NCBI GenBank assembly: GCA_964473255.1
Contig: CAYYOT010000003.1
Location: 1-64,000 of the forward strand
Direction: 5' to 3'
Length of the DNA: 64,000 nt
Origin: Kuafuiihalomonas sp964473255
GTDB lineage: Bacteria; Myxococcota; Kuafuiibacteriia; Kuafuiibacteriales; Kuafuiibacteriaceae
The notes under the pieces were generated by a model. That model made no database searches. It was given only the letters and a program-made list of their open reading frames with translations, and was not told the origin of the DNA. The position numbers and the translations under genes are program-made. Numbering within the stretch: position 1 is the stretch's first letter; the number at the start of each line of letters is the position of its first letter. This document shows, in pieces, positions 33,870-41,865 of the stretch.

Positions 33870-35882
33870 GTGAAGCGTTACTCGGCGATCCTATCAGCGG
33901 TCGGCATTCTTACGACCGCATCTTTGGCTCGTGCCGATACCGAGAACTTCGAACTCAACGGCAAGATCTATACGAAGTACCTCTACAAGAACGACAACAC
34001 GCGCGGTTGTCTGTCGCTCTCCAACCCGTTCTGGCCCGACAACATCGGCGGCGGCAACGGTATCTGCTCGGAGTTCGAACTCAACATCCTGGGCCGGGTC
34101 AGCAAGTACGTGACGGCGGGGATCCGCATCAAGAGCCGTTTCGGTGCCCTTTGGCAGGGATGGTGGGAAAACGGTGATACGCGCTGGGACTTTCCGCAGG
34201 ACACGCTCTTTCGCGAGGATACCTCGGGCGAGTCCTTGGGCATGAATCACGCCCAGTACATGAAGCTGCGTGGTGCCTACATTCGAGCGAATCTTCCCCT
34301 GCCCACGCTACGCTTCGTGCACATCGGGTCGACCGACTTCAGCATGTTCAACGAGTGGACGATCGGAAAGGCCCGGTACATCGACCGCGACAACGGCAAC
34401 GGCGTCTTTTTCGACGGAGCGTTCAGCAATCGCTACCGGTACCACCTCGGATTCATCGCGCTGCCCAAGCTCTTCGTCGGGCCGCGCTGGACGACCGGCT
34501 TGAAGGACGCCGACCCGCTCGCCGGTTTCTGGGGCGCCGACTGGGCGTACGGGCTGAAGCTCGAGGCCGACCCGGTCGATGATCTCGCCCTGCGCACGAT
34601 TGTCACCTACATCCACGACTGGGAGGCCGATCCCAACGACCCTGACCTGACCGGTGCGTCCAACGTCGACCGGGGAACGGATCGGTCGGTTCGGTGGATC
34701 GAGCGCTTTCAAGCCCTCAACGGGACGGTTGACGGCCGCTGGACCCCGACCGAGCTCTGGGAGCCGCTCAGCGTTACCGGGCTGCTCGCCTTCAGCATGA
34801 CGCGACCCAACTTCGAGACGGCGACCAACGCCGTCATCAACGACCAAGGCTTTTCGCCGATCCTCTACACGACCGACGGCGAGGGCGAGTCCAAGTGGGC
34901 CTGGGGCTTCAGCGGCAAGGTCTTGGTCGAAATCTTCGACCCGTTCGACATCGGACTCTCCCTGAAGGGCGAGTACTTCAACATCGGCAGCGAATTCAAT
35001 GCGGTCTTCGGCTCCCGACGCGAAGCGGACGTCCTCCTCACCGACGGCTTCATCGGCCGGGGATTCATCAGTGGGGGGCAGCTGCCGACGCTCAACTTGG
35101 CCAACGAGTTCATCGACTTCGACGAGCCCTGGTACGAGTCGATCATCGGCTGGCACGGCGGGACCGGGCTCTTGGAGTATGTTCGAGGCGGTTTGACGCT
35201 AAGCGGCGAGGGGACCTACGTCGGCTACAATACGAATCTTCAGGGACGGGATACCGATACGCAGTTTCCGGACTTCCTCTATACCGATGGGTTTTTGGAC
35301 CCGATGTCCTTCACGGCCGATAGAGACTACGCGAACATCTACGACCGGGGTGCGGATCCCCGGAGCGTGTACGCCGAGTTCCAGGAACGCTGGAGCACGA
35401 TCGCCGTTCTCCAGGGCGAATACCTCCTCCCCGTCACGGCGAAGTTCCTGAGGCGCCTGGTCTTCCGCGGAAAGTTCAAGTGGATCCACGACGAAGACAA
35501 ACGAAGGTTCGACTCCGACGACCCGACCCTCGACAACCCCGACGACGACTACAACGGCGACATGCTGCTCGGATTCGGCTTTTTCGACTTCCAGTGGACC
35601 GATGCCTTCAGCACCGGGCTCGGCTACGAGTATCAGTGGTGGCAGGAGCAGAATCGCTCCGGCAGTCAGGAGCGTGGCTTCTTCGACTACCATACGGATA
35701 TCCATATTGGGCGCTTTACCGCCGGCTACAATTTCGGCGGTCTACGCTTCAGCTACCTTCTCGAGTACTTCCACAAGGATCAGTTCCGCGACGTGAATCC
35801 AGCCGAGGGAGAAGACAGCGCTTTTCCAGATCAGGCTTGGCGAGTATGGCGATCCAAGGCCACAGTAGAGGTGTCCTTCTAG
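33870..35882 (+). CDS. Outer-membrane beta-barrel protein, candidate glycan porin
   Basis: A 670-residue exported protein. A signal peptide (AILSAVGILTTASLARA) is followed by alternating amphipathic beta-strands with many aromatic residues, and the chain ends in VEVSF, a C-terminal Phe typical of barrels inserted by Bam. No TonB box and no plug domain are visible, so it is not a SusC-like receptor. The first about 100 residues are Asn- and Trp-rich with two cysteines. No known porin family was recognised. It sits between two lipoprotein genes within the transport operon, so passage of maltooligosaccharides is the natural hypothesis. GTG 33870 has a GGAAGGGGGG site. Confidence 0.78.
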   Translation: MKRYSAILSAVGILTTASLARADTENFELNGKIYTKYLYKNDNTRGCLSLSNPFWPDNIGGGNGICSEFELNILGRVSKYVTAGIRIKSRFGALWQGWWENGDTRWDFPQDTLFREDTSGESLGMNHAQYMKLRGAYIRANLPLPTLRFVHIGSTDFSMFNEWTIGKARYIDRDNGNGVFFDGAFSNRYRYHLGFIALPKLFVGPRWTTGLKDADPLAGFWGADWAYGLKLEADPVDDLALRTIVTYIHDWEADPNDPDLTGASNVDRGTDRSVRWIERFQALNGTVDGRWTPTELWEPLSVTGLLAFSMTRPNFETATNAVINDQGFSPILYTTDGEGESKWAWGFSGKVLVEIFDPFDIGLSLKGEYFNIGSEFNAVFGSRREADVLLTDGFIGRGFISGGQLPTLNLANEFIDFDEPWYESIIGWHGGTGLLEYVRGGLTLSGEGTYVGYNTNLQGRDTDTQFPDFLYTDGFLDPMSFTADRDYANIYDRGADPRSVYAEFQERWSTIAVLQGEYLLPVTAKFLRRLVFRGKFKWIHDEDKRRFDSDDPTLDNPDDDYNGDMLLGFGFFDFQWTDAFSTGLGYEYQWWQEQNRSGSQERGFFDYHTDIHIGRFTAGYNFGGLRFSYLLEYFHKDQFRDVNPAEGEDSAFPDQAWRVWRSKATVEVSF

Positions 35883-35909
35883 TGATGCGAACCGGCAGGA
35901 GAGTGCAAA

Positions 35910-37274
35910 ATGATCGGTGTGCGTAGTTCAGCGCTGGCGCTCGGCGCCACGGTTTGTGCGGGGTGTGGGCTCGAGGGGTTCGTAGTGACCGCCTTCGGGG
36001 AAGAGAACGTTCCCGACATCGTCACCATCGAGGGCATCGTTCAGAATACTCCACCGCGGATCGACTACGTGCTTCCCAACGGCGAGCTGCTCGAGCCGCC
36101 GCCGGAGGTCGAGATCGGCGGCGGGTCCTACACCATGACTTTGCCCGGAGGGACGTACACGAACGGGCTGCTCGTCGCGCCGCAAGGCGAAAAGGTCGTG
36201 AAGCGGATCATCCCCGAAGCCGGTCGCGGTGACACGATCTCGGGCGCCGACCTGAACGCCGAGAGCACCCTCGGCTGGTTGCTGGTCGAGGCCTCGATGT
36301 CGGCGGTGAGCAGTGACCGGCAGAAGGTGGATCCGAAGGTCATGGCGCGGGCACTCGACGGCATCGTGGTGCGTTCCGACGGCTCGACGCAGACCGTGCG
36401 GGACATGGTCAATGAGATCATCAACCAAGCCTCGACCGGTGGTGAGCTCGATCCGCTGCTGGCCCCGGTCTATCGCGAGACCGCGAGCACCTCCTCTCTG
36501 ACGGTCGAGCTGTCGGCGCTCAACCCCGACTGGTGGGAGACCAACGCTCCGAGCATGTCTTTCACTCAGGGGGCTTTCGATCAGTCCGTCGGCGAGGCCG
36601 CGTATCTCGTCGATACTGTCGGCTGTCTCGACCCGGACAATGTCCGCGTAGTCATCGAGGCCGACTTCAACGTCGGCCGCCGGGACGGCGGATGCACGGC
36701 GCTCGGCGAACTCAGCTCCTGGGTCACGCCGACCGACGGAGCCTTCGCGCACTTCGTGGGTGGTATCCACGAAGACTCGCCTATCCAGGACCCGTCGATC
36801 GATGAGCAGATGGGGAATCTGAGTGGAAGCTGGACCCCAAACATCATCGATATGTTCGACGACGGAACCAATGGTGACGCCGTCGCCGGCGATAACGTCT
36901 GGACCATCACGTTCGTGATGCCTCGGGGCCTACGCATCGGCTACAAGGTCACGTGGGGCCAGACCGGCGACCGCTGGACGGGCACGGAAGAGTGGCCGGG
37001 CAACCAGCGAATAATGGAGATCGAGGACATCAACGACGACGGCTTCGTGTACCGCAAGGAGGCTTTCGGCGACGAGAAGAGCAACAAAGACAAGGCCAAT
37101 CTGCTCTGCGGCGAGCTCGATTGGGATACGGACTGCAACGGCGACGGCATTCCGGAAGCGAGGGAGCGCCCCAACGATCCGGACAACACCTGTGAGTTTA
37201 CGACTTGGCTCAGGCCCGAGGGCATCGGCCCGGCCATCATCGATGTGCCACCCGAGGAGTGCCCAACCAACTGA
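35910..37274 (+). CDS. Lipoprotein, probable surface glycan-binding partner
   Basis: A 454-residue lipoprotein; the signal ends at TVCAGC. Residues about 25-210 have no recognisable family. A C-terminal beta domain at about 270-380 (MFDDGTNGDAVAGDNVW, GYKVTWGQTGDRW) resembles choice-of-anchor X or starch-binding domains; aromatic residues in WTGTEEWPG could stack on sugar. A calcium-like DTDCNGDGIPEA segment follows near 415. It lies 27 bases after the barrel gene with an AGGAG site, so the two are probably made together. A SusE/SusF-like role is inferred from position only. Confidence 0.7.
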   Translation: MIGVRSSALALGATVCAGCGLEGFVVTAFGEENVPDIVTIEGIVQNTPPRIDYVLPNGELLEPPPEVEIGGGSYTMTLPGGTYTNGLLVAPQGEKVVKRIIPEAGRGDTISGADLNAESTLGWLLVEASMSAVSSDRQKVDPKVMARALDGIVVRSDGSTQTVRDMVNEIINQASTGGELDPLLAPVYRETASTSSLTVELSALNPDWWETNAPSMSFTQGAFDQSVGEAAYLVDTVGCLDPDNVRVVIEADFNVGRRDGGCTALGELSSWVTPTDGAFAHFVGGIHEDSPIQDPSIDEQMGNLSGSWTPNIIDMFDDGTNGDAVAGDNVWTITFVMPRGLRIGYKVTWGQTGDRWTGTEEWPGNQRIMEIEDINDDGFVYRKEAFGDEKSNKDKANLLCGELDWDTDCNGDGIPEARERPNDPDNTCEFTTWLRPEGIGPAIIDVPPEECPTN

Positions 37275-37333
37275 CGCCAGGGGGAGCGACCGGCAGAGCG
37301 CCGATCCAACCCCTCTTGAAGAAAGGAAAAGGA

Positions 37334-38263
37334 ATGAACAAGCTTGGAATCTACATGACGGCAACCGGCGCCCTCGCCCTGGCGATGGCGTGCGGCGACG
37401 ACGACGACAACGGCGGCGGGACGCCGACCGCCAACACCCTCAACTTTTTGATCGACGACTCGGTCAACATGACCCACGACGCGAGCGACAACCTCGCGTG
37501 GAAGGGTGACTTCAGCATCGATGAGAACGGCTTCCTCGATCTGACGAAGACCTGGGACGACCCGAACCCGCGGCTCTTCGACGACGGACCCTGGAACGAA
37601 GGCGGTCACGAGCCGGCCGGATCGACGGCCGGCGACAGCATCTGGGGTGTTGCTCTGTTCTACGCCGACGGGACCGAGGACACCCGCGGCTACGGCGCGA
37701 TTCGCAACGGGGCGGACATCGGCAACGAGATCGCCACCGGCGACGGTGAGTGGATTTGGATTGGTGGGAACGGCGAGTTTACGATCACCGCCGGTGAAAC
37801 GAGCGTGGATGCCGCGCCGCTGACCATCCCCCCCCACGGCAACACGGATCTGCGGCTGACCGTCGACCTGGCCGCGGCCCAGCAGACCTTCGATCGCTTC
37901 AACGGCTGCACCGGCGTCGAGGTGAAGGGCGGCGCCTGGAGCTGGTCCAATCCGGCGGACATGAGCGCGACGGGCGACGACTGGGTGTTCGTGCTGAGCG
38001 AGATTGCCGGCACTCCCGAGTACAAGCACATCGGTCTGCTCGTTTCGGGCTCGGAGCCCGAGTTCATCTTCAACATGTTGGACTGCCCGACGGCGGGCGG
38101 CGGCGTGGCGACCCTCGAGTACAAGGATGATTCGGGGGCGGCGGTCCTGGACGGCGTGACCGCCGAGATCAGCACCGACGGCGGTACCACCTGGACCGTG
38201 CAGAACATCCAGCTGAAGGACCCGACCGAGTTCGGACAGAACTCGTTCGTCCTCATCCCGTAG
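37334..38263 (+). CDS. Lipoprotein with acidic tether, function unknown
   Basis: A 309-residue predicted lipoprotein: hydrophobic start, then LALAMAC followed by GDDDDNGGG. The body is beta-rich with no family recognised. A segment SIWGVALFYADGTEDTRGYGA and the TAEISTDGGTTWTVQ region at the end look like Ig-like or carbohydrate-binding domains. Pfam assignment is not possible by eye. The lipobox is imperfect (Met at -2), but the Cys with an acidic tether matches the glycan enzymes here. It is followed by the only clear intrinsic terminator in the locus, so transcription of the first four genes may mostly stop here. The ribosome site GGAAAAGGA is strong. Confidence 0.72.
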   Translation: MNKLGIYMTATGALALAMACGDDDDNGGGTPTANTLNFLIDDSVNMTHDASDNLAWKGDFSIDENGFLDLTKTWDDPNPRLFDDGPWNEGGHEPAGSTAGDSIWGVALFYADGTEDTRGYGAIRNGADIGNEIATGDGEWIWIGGNGEFTITAGETSVDAAPLTIPPHGNTDLRLTVDLAAAQQTFDRFNGCTGVEVKGGAWSWSNPADMSATGDDWVFVLSEIAGTPEYKHIGLLVSGSEPEFIFNMLDCPTAGGGVATLEYKDDSGAAVLDGVTAEISTDGGTTWTVQNIQLKDPTEFGQNSFVLIP

Positions 38264-38290
38264 GTCTGAGACCGAGACCGGGCTTGGATC

Positions 38291-38326
38291 GGGGCGTCAT
38301 CCATTCGGGTGGCGCCCCTTTTCTTT
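38291..38326 (+). terminator. Rho-independent terminator
   Basis: GGGGCGTCATCC (38291-38302) pairs with GGGTGGCGCCCC (38307-38318) over 12 bp with two G-T wobbles, leaving a four-base loop ATTC. TTTTCTTT follows at once. It lies 28 bases after the stop of the lipoprotein gene and before the gene at 38405, so it divides the operon or lowers expression of the importer genes. Confidence 0.88.
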
Positions 38327-38404
38327 GCCGTCGACCGAGGCCGGATTGCCGGGGTCATTGACACCCGCGGGCCTCCGATCGACGACCGAGGAGGGCAGTC
38401 CAGC

Positions 38405-39562
38405 ATGCTGTTTGCGCTCCGATTCGCGATCACGGTCGTGCTGATGGTCTCGGCGTCCGGCGGTGCGCATGGCGCGACCGTCACCCTGACCGACCCCCGC
38501 TACGACGACCGCGGGGCCGGCGGCTACATCTACCCCACCGGCCCTTTCTATCGGCGCGGCGACTTTGATCTGCGGTCCCTCGAAGTCTGGGAGGAGGACG
38601 GGATCGTCACCTTCCGCGTGTCCCTCGACTATCCGATCATCGAACCCAATCGCGTCTATCTGAACGACGTTCAGGCCATCGAGTTCACGAACCACATCTA
38701 TCTGCAGAACATCGATATCTACGTCGATACGACTCCGGGGACCGGCGAAGTCGAGTGCGTGCCGGGTCGCAACGTTCGTTTCGCCGATTCCGAGGCCTGG
38801 GACACGGCACTGGTCTTGACGCCTCAGCCCTTCTTGGTGAGCCAGGCCATCCGAAAATGGCGCAGCTACGGGAAGACCATCGTCGCGCACAACGTTCGGT
38901 CGCGGGGGGTCCAGGCCTGGGTCGAAGTTCCCGCTTCGGCGATCGGCGGGCCTCCTCAAGATCACTGGGGCTATCAGGTCGTGGTGTCGGGTCACTTCCT
39001 GCAGGCGAACTTCGAAGCCTTGGACCGCGCGATCGGGAGCTATAACGTCAATGCTCTCACCATCCCCGTCTTCGGCGTCGCTGAGGAGTGGGCGTTCGGC
39101 GGGGGTGAGCTCTCTCGCTTCCAGCCGCGGAGCATCGACATCCTCGTGCCGGAGGGGCGAGACCAGTACGCGATCCTCAAGCGGTACTCGCATGAACAGA
39201 AGGAATACGCGGCCATTCCCATGATCTATCCCCACGGGGGCGAGATGGAGCGAATCGCGCGAGAAGCCGCGGCTCGGTCGGCGACGATCACCCCCTCCGT
39301 CGAGCCCGAGCCGGAAGGTCCCCAGGTCATTCACGTGGAGACCCGCATTCGCGACGTCCAGGCCGAGCTCGCGATTCTGGAGCGGGCCGAGCGAGAGATT
39401 CCGCAGTACAAAGTCGGCGTCGTCGAAGGTGACAAGGGCGAGATCTTGGGTCGCGTCGTGATCACCGGCATCTATCCGACTTTTCTTCAGGCGACGATCG
39501 TCGAAGGCCTCGGAAAGGTCGAACCGGGAGCCATCGTCAAGTTCGATTGGCACAAGGAGTGA
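38405..39562 (+). CDS. Exported glucodextranase-C-like protein with C-terminal extension
   Basis: A 385-residue secreted protein with a signal peptide (FAITVVLMVSASGGAHG) but no lipobox. The glucodextranase-C-like module fills about residues 27-275: TDPRYDDRGAGGYIYP, FDLRSLEVWEED, GRNVRFADSEAWDTALVLTP and RSIDILVPEG. It ends with a helical linker (about 310-345) and a small beta domain (about 345-385, with YKVGVVEGDKGEILGRVVI). The last part is not in the other copies and may interact with MalE or the membrane. The gene has its own GAGGAGGG site after the terminator and ends 6 bases before malE, which suggests it is the first gene of the importer unit. Confidence 0.8.
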   Translation: MLFALRFAITVVLMVSASGGAHGATVTLTDPRYDDRGAGGYIYPTGPFYRRGDFDLRSLEVWEEDGIVTFRVSLDYPIIEPNRVYLNDVQAIEFTNHIYLQNIDIYVDTTPGTGEVECVPGRNVRFADSEAWDTALVLTPQPFLVSQAIRKWRSYGKTIVAHNVRSRGVQAWVEVPASAIGGPPQDHWGYQVVVSGHFLQANFEALDRAIGSYNVNALTIPVFGVAEEWAFGGGELSRFQPRSIDILVPEGRDQYAILKRYSHEQKEYAAIPMIYPHGGEMERIAREAAARSATITPSVEPEPEGPQVIHVETRIRDVQAELAILERAEREIPQYKVGVVEGDKGEILGRVVITGIYPTFLQATIVEGLGKVEPGAIVKFDWHKE

Positions 39563-39568
39563 GCACAC

Positions 39569-40777
39569 ATGAAGAAGTTGATCCTATCCGTCTGTACCGC
39601 CGTCATCGTTTCGTCGTTCGGGGGGGGCCTCGCTGCCGCGGCGACCACCATCACCTTGTGGCACTCCTATCGGGCCAAGGAGCGCGCTGCACTGGAACAG
39701 GTGGTGAAGAAGCACAACACCGCCGACGCCGAGGTCCAGATCAAGCTGCTCTACGTGCCCTATGACGCCTTCGCCGACAAGATTACGGCCGCAGTCCCCC
39801 GCGGGAAGGGTCCCGACTTGTTCATCTTCGCCCAAGACCGGGTGGGTGACTGGGCGGTCAGCGAGTTCATCGAGCCCCTCGACTTCTGGCTGGAAGACGA
39901 GCTGCGTGAGGGCTTTCTTCCGCCGACCCTCGATGCCCTCACCTATGACGACAGCGTGTACGGCCTGCCCATGACGTACAAGATGGTTTCGCTGTTCTAC
40001 AACAAGGACCTCGTCAAGACGCCGCCCAAGACCACGAACGAACTGATCGCGCTGGCCAAGAAGCTCACCAACGCCGATGCGAAACGGTACGGGCTGGCCT
40101 ACGAGAACGCCAACTTCTACTACCAGGGCATGTGGCTACAGGGCTTCGGCGGGGCGGTCTTCGACAAGAAGGGCAAGCCGACCCTGAACAGCCAGGCCTC
40201 GGTCGACGCCTTGGCCTTCGCCCAGAAGCTGGCCCGCAGCGACGGCATCATGCCCGAAGAAATCTCGAGCGTGCTCGTCACCACCCTGTTCAATAACGGT
40301 CAGGCGGCCATGGTGATCGACGGACCATGGTTCATCGGCTCCATCGACAAAGGCGTGAACTTCGGCGTCGCTGTCCTCCCCATCGTTTCGCCCTCCGGCA
40401 AGCCAGCGGCGCCATTCCTCACTTCGGAAGGAATCATCATGAGCGCCAAGAGCGAACACAAGAAGGAAGCCTTCGCGGTCATGCAGTACCTGACGAGCGT
40501 CGACGTGGGTCGTACCATGGCCAAGGTCGGTCGGCAGACGGTGGCCCGCTCCGGGGTGTATGACGACCCCTCGATCGCGAACGATCCGGTACTTCAGGTC
40601 TTCCGCCTGCAGCTCAAGAACGCCCGGCCGATGCCCAACACGCCGGCGATGCGGATGGTGTGGACTCCGGCCACGACGGCCATGAACAAGGCGATCAACG
40701 GTGGGGTCGACCCCGCTCAGGCGCTCAACGAAGCGCAGGCCGAGGTTGCCGAGCTGGTCAAGGGAGCCCGCCGCTGA
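39569..40777 (+). CDS. malE: Maltose/maltodextrin ABC transporter substrate-binding protein
   Basis: A 402-residue periplasmic solute-binding protein of the MalE family. Signal peptide: about residues 1-24 (LILSVCTAVIVSSFGGGLAAA). The mature chain starts with TTITLWHSYRAKERAALE and contains YGLPMTYKMVSLFYNKDLV and GVAVLPIVSPSGKPA, hallmark segments of the maltose/trehalose group. No lipobox is present. It should deliver oligosaccharides from the periplasm to MalFGK2. It sits 6 bases after the preceding gene with an AAGGAG site and its stop overlaps the malK start. Confidence 0.93.
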   Translation: MKKLILSVCTAVIVSSFGGGLAAAATTITLWHSYRAKERAALEQVVKKHNTADAEVQIKLLYVPYDAFADKITAAVPRGKGPDLFIFAQDRVGDWAVSEFIEPLDFWLEDELREGFLPPTLDALTYDDSVYGLPMTYKMVSLFYNKDLVKTPPKTTNELIALAKKLTNADAKRYGLAYENANFYYQGMWLQGFGGAVFDKKGKPTLNSQASVDALAFAQKLARSDGIMPEEISSVLVTTLFNNGQAAMVIDGPWFIGSIDKGVNFGVAVLPIVSPSGKPAAPFLTSEGIIMSAKSEHKKEAFAVMQYLTSVDVGRTMAKVGRQTVARSGVYDDPSIANDPVLQVFRLQLKNARPMPNTPAMRMVWTPATTAMNKAINGGVDPAQALNEAQAEVAELVKGARR

Positions 40778-41862
40778 TGGCCAGCGTGACTCTGGAGCAC
40801 GTGTACAAACGATACGGCGACAACGAGGTCGTCACCGATGCCAACCTCGAGATCGAGGATGGCGACTTCGTCGTGCTGGTCGGGCCCAGCGGGTGCGGAA
40901 AGTCCACGGTCTTGCGCATGGTCGCCGGCCTGGAGGACATCACCAAAGGGACGATCAGAATCGGGGCTCGGGCGGTGAACGAAGTCTCGCCGCGGGACCG
41001 GGACGTCGCCATGGTGTTCCAGAGTTATGCTCTCTACCCCCACATGACGGTGGCGGAGAACATCAGCTTCGGACTCCGTCTTCGCAAATTCTCCAAGTTG
41101 GAGATCGACAAACGGGTGAAGGAGGCGGGCGACATCCTCGGCTTGGAAGACTTGCTCGCCCGCAAGCCCAAGCAGCTTTCCGGCGGTCAGCGGCAGCGCG
41201 TGGCCATGGGGAGGGCGATCGTGCGCCAGCCATCCGTCTTCCTGTTCGACGAGCCGCTCTCGAACCTCGACGCCAAGCTTCGAGTTCAGATGCGAGCCGA
41301 GATCGCGCGTCTGCATCAACGGCTCGGGACCACGACCGTGTACGTAACGCACGACCAGGTCGAGGCCATGACACTAGCCAAGCATATCGTCGTAATGAAG
41401 CTCGGGGTCATTCAACAGGTCGGTGCGCCCCTCGAGCTCTACTCCAACCCAGCGAACACCTTCGTAGCTGGCTTCATCGGGAGCCCGTCGATGAACTTCT
41501 TCGACTGTGACGTTCGTCGCGAAGGCGAGCACCTGAAGCTGAGGGGTCTCGGGTTCGACATCGACATGCCCGAGCAGTGGGCGGGCAAGCTGAATGGCAA
41601 GACGGAGCTCGTGCTCGGCGTTCGGCCGGAGCATCTGCTGGAGACGTCCGAGGGAGGAGGGCAGCTACCGGGGTCGATCGAAGTGCTCGAGCCGCTGGGG
41701 GCCGAGGTGCACGCGCTCGGACATGTCGAGGGCCAGCCTTTGACCGCCAAGCTCGAGCCAACCACCAAGGTGCAGGTCGGCGACGTCGTTCCCTTGGTCA
41801 TGGAGATGGAGCACGTTCATCTCTTCGATCGCGCGACTGGACTCAATTTGACTGCGGAGTAG
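40777..41862 (+). CDS. malK: Maltodextrin import ATP-binding protein MalK
   Basis: A 361-residue ABC ATPase of the MalK/MsmX class. Walker A is GPSGCGKST (36-44), the Q-loop is Gln82, the signature LSGGQ is at 134-138, Walker B ends FLFDEP (Asp158-Glu159), and the H-loop His is 192. The C-terminal about 120 residues form the MalK-type regulatory domain, including LGVRPEHLL. The start codon shares one base with the malE stop (TGATG), so the two are coupled. Length and domain order are normal for the family. Confidence 0.95.
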   Translation: MASVTLEHVYKRYGDNEVVTDANLEIEDGDFVVLVGPSGCGKSTVLRMVAGLEDITKGTIRIGARAVNEVSPRDRDVAMVFQSYALYPHMTVAENISFGLRLRKFSKLEIDKRVKEAGDILGLEDLLARKPKQLSGGQRQRVAMGRAIVRQPSVFLFDEPLSNLDAKLRVQMRAEIARLHQRLGTTTVYVTHDQVEAMTLAKHIVVMKLGVIQQVGAPLELYSNPANTFVAGFIGSPSMNFFDCDVRREGEHLKLRGLGFDIDMPEQWAGKLNGKTELVLGVRPEHLLETSEGGGQLPGSIEVLEPLGAEVHALGHVEGQPLTAKLEPTTKVQVGDVVPLVMEMEHVHLFDRATGLNLTAE

Positions 41863-41865
41863 ACT

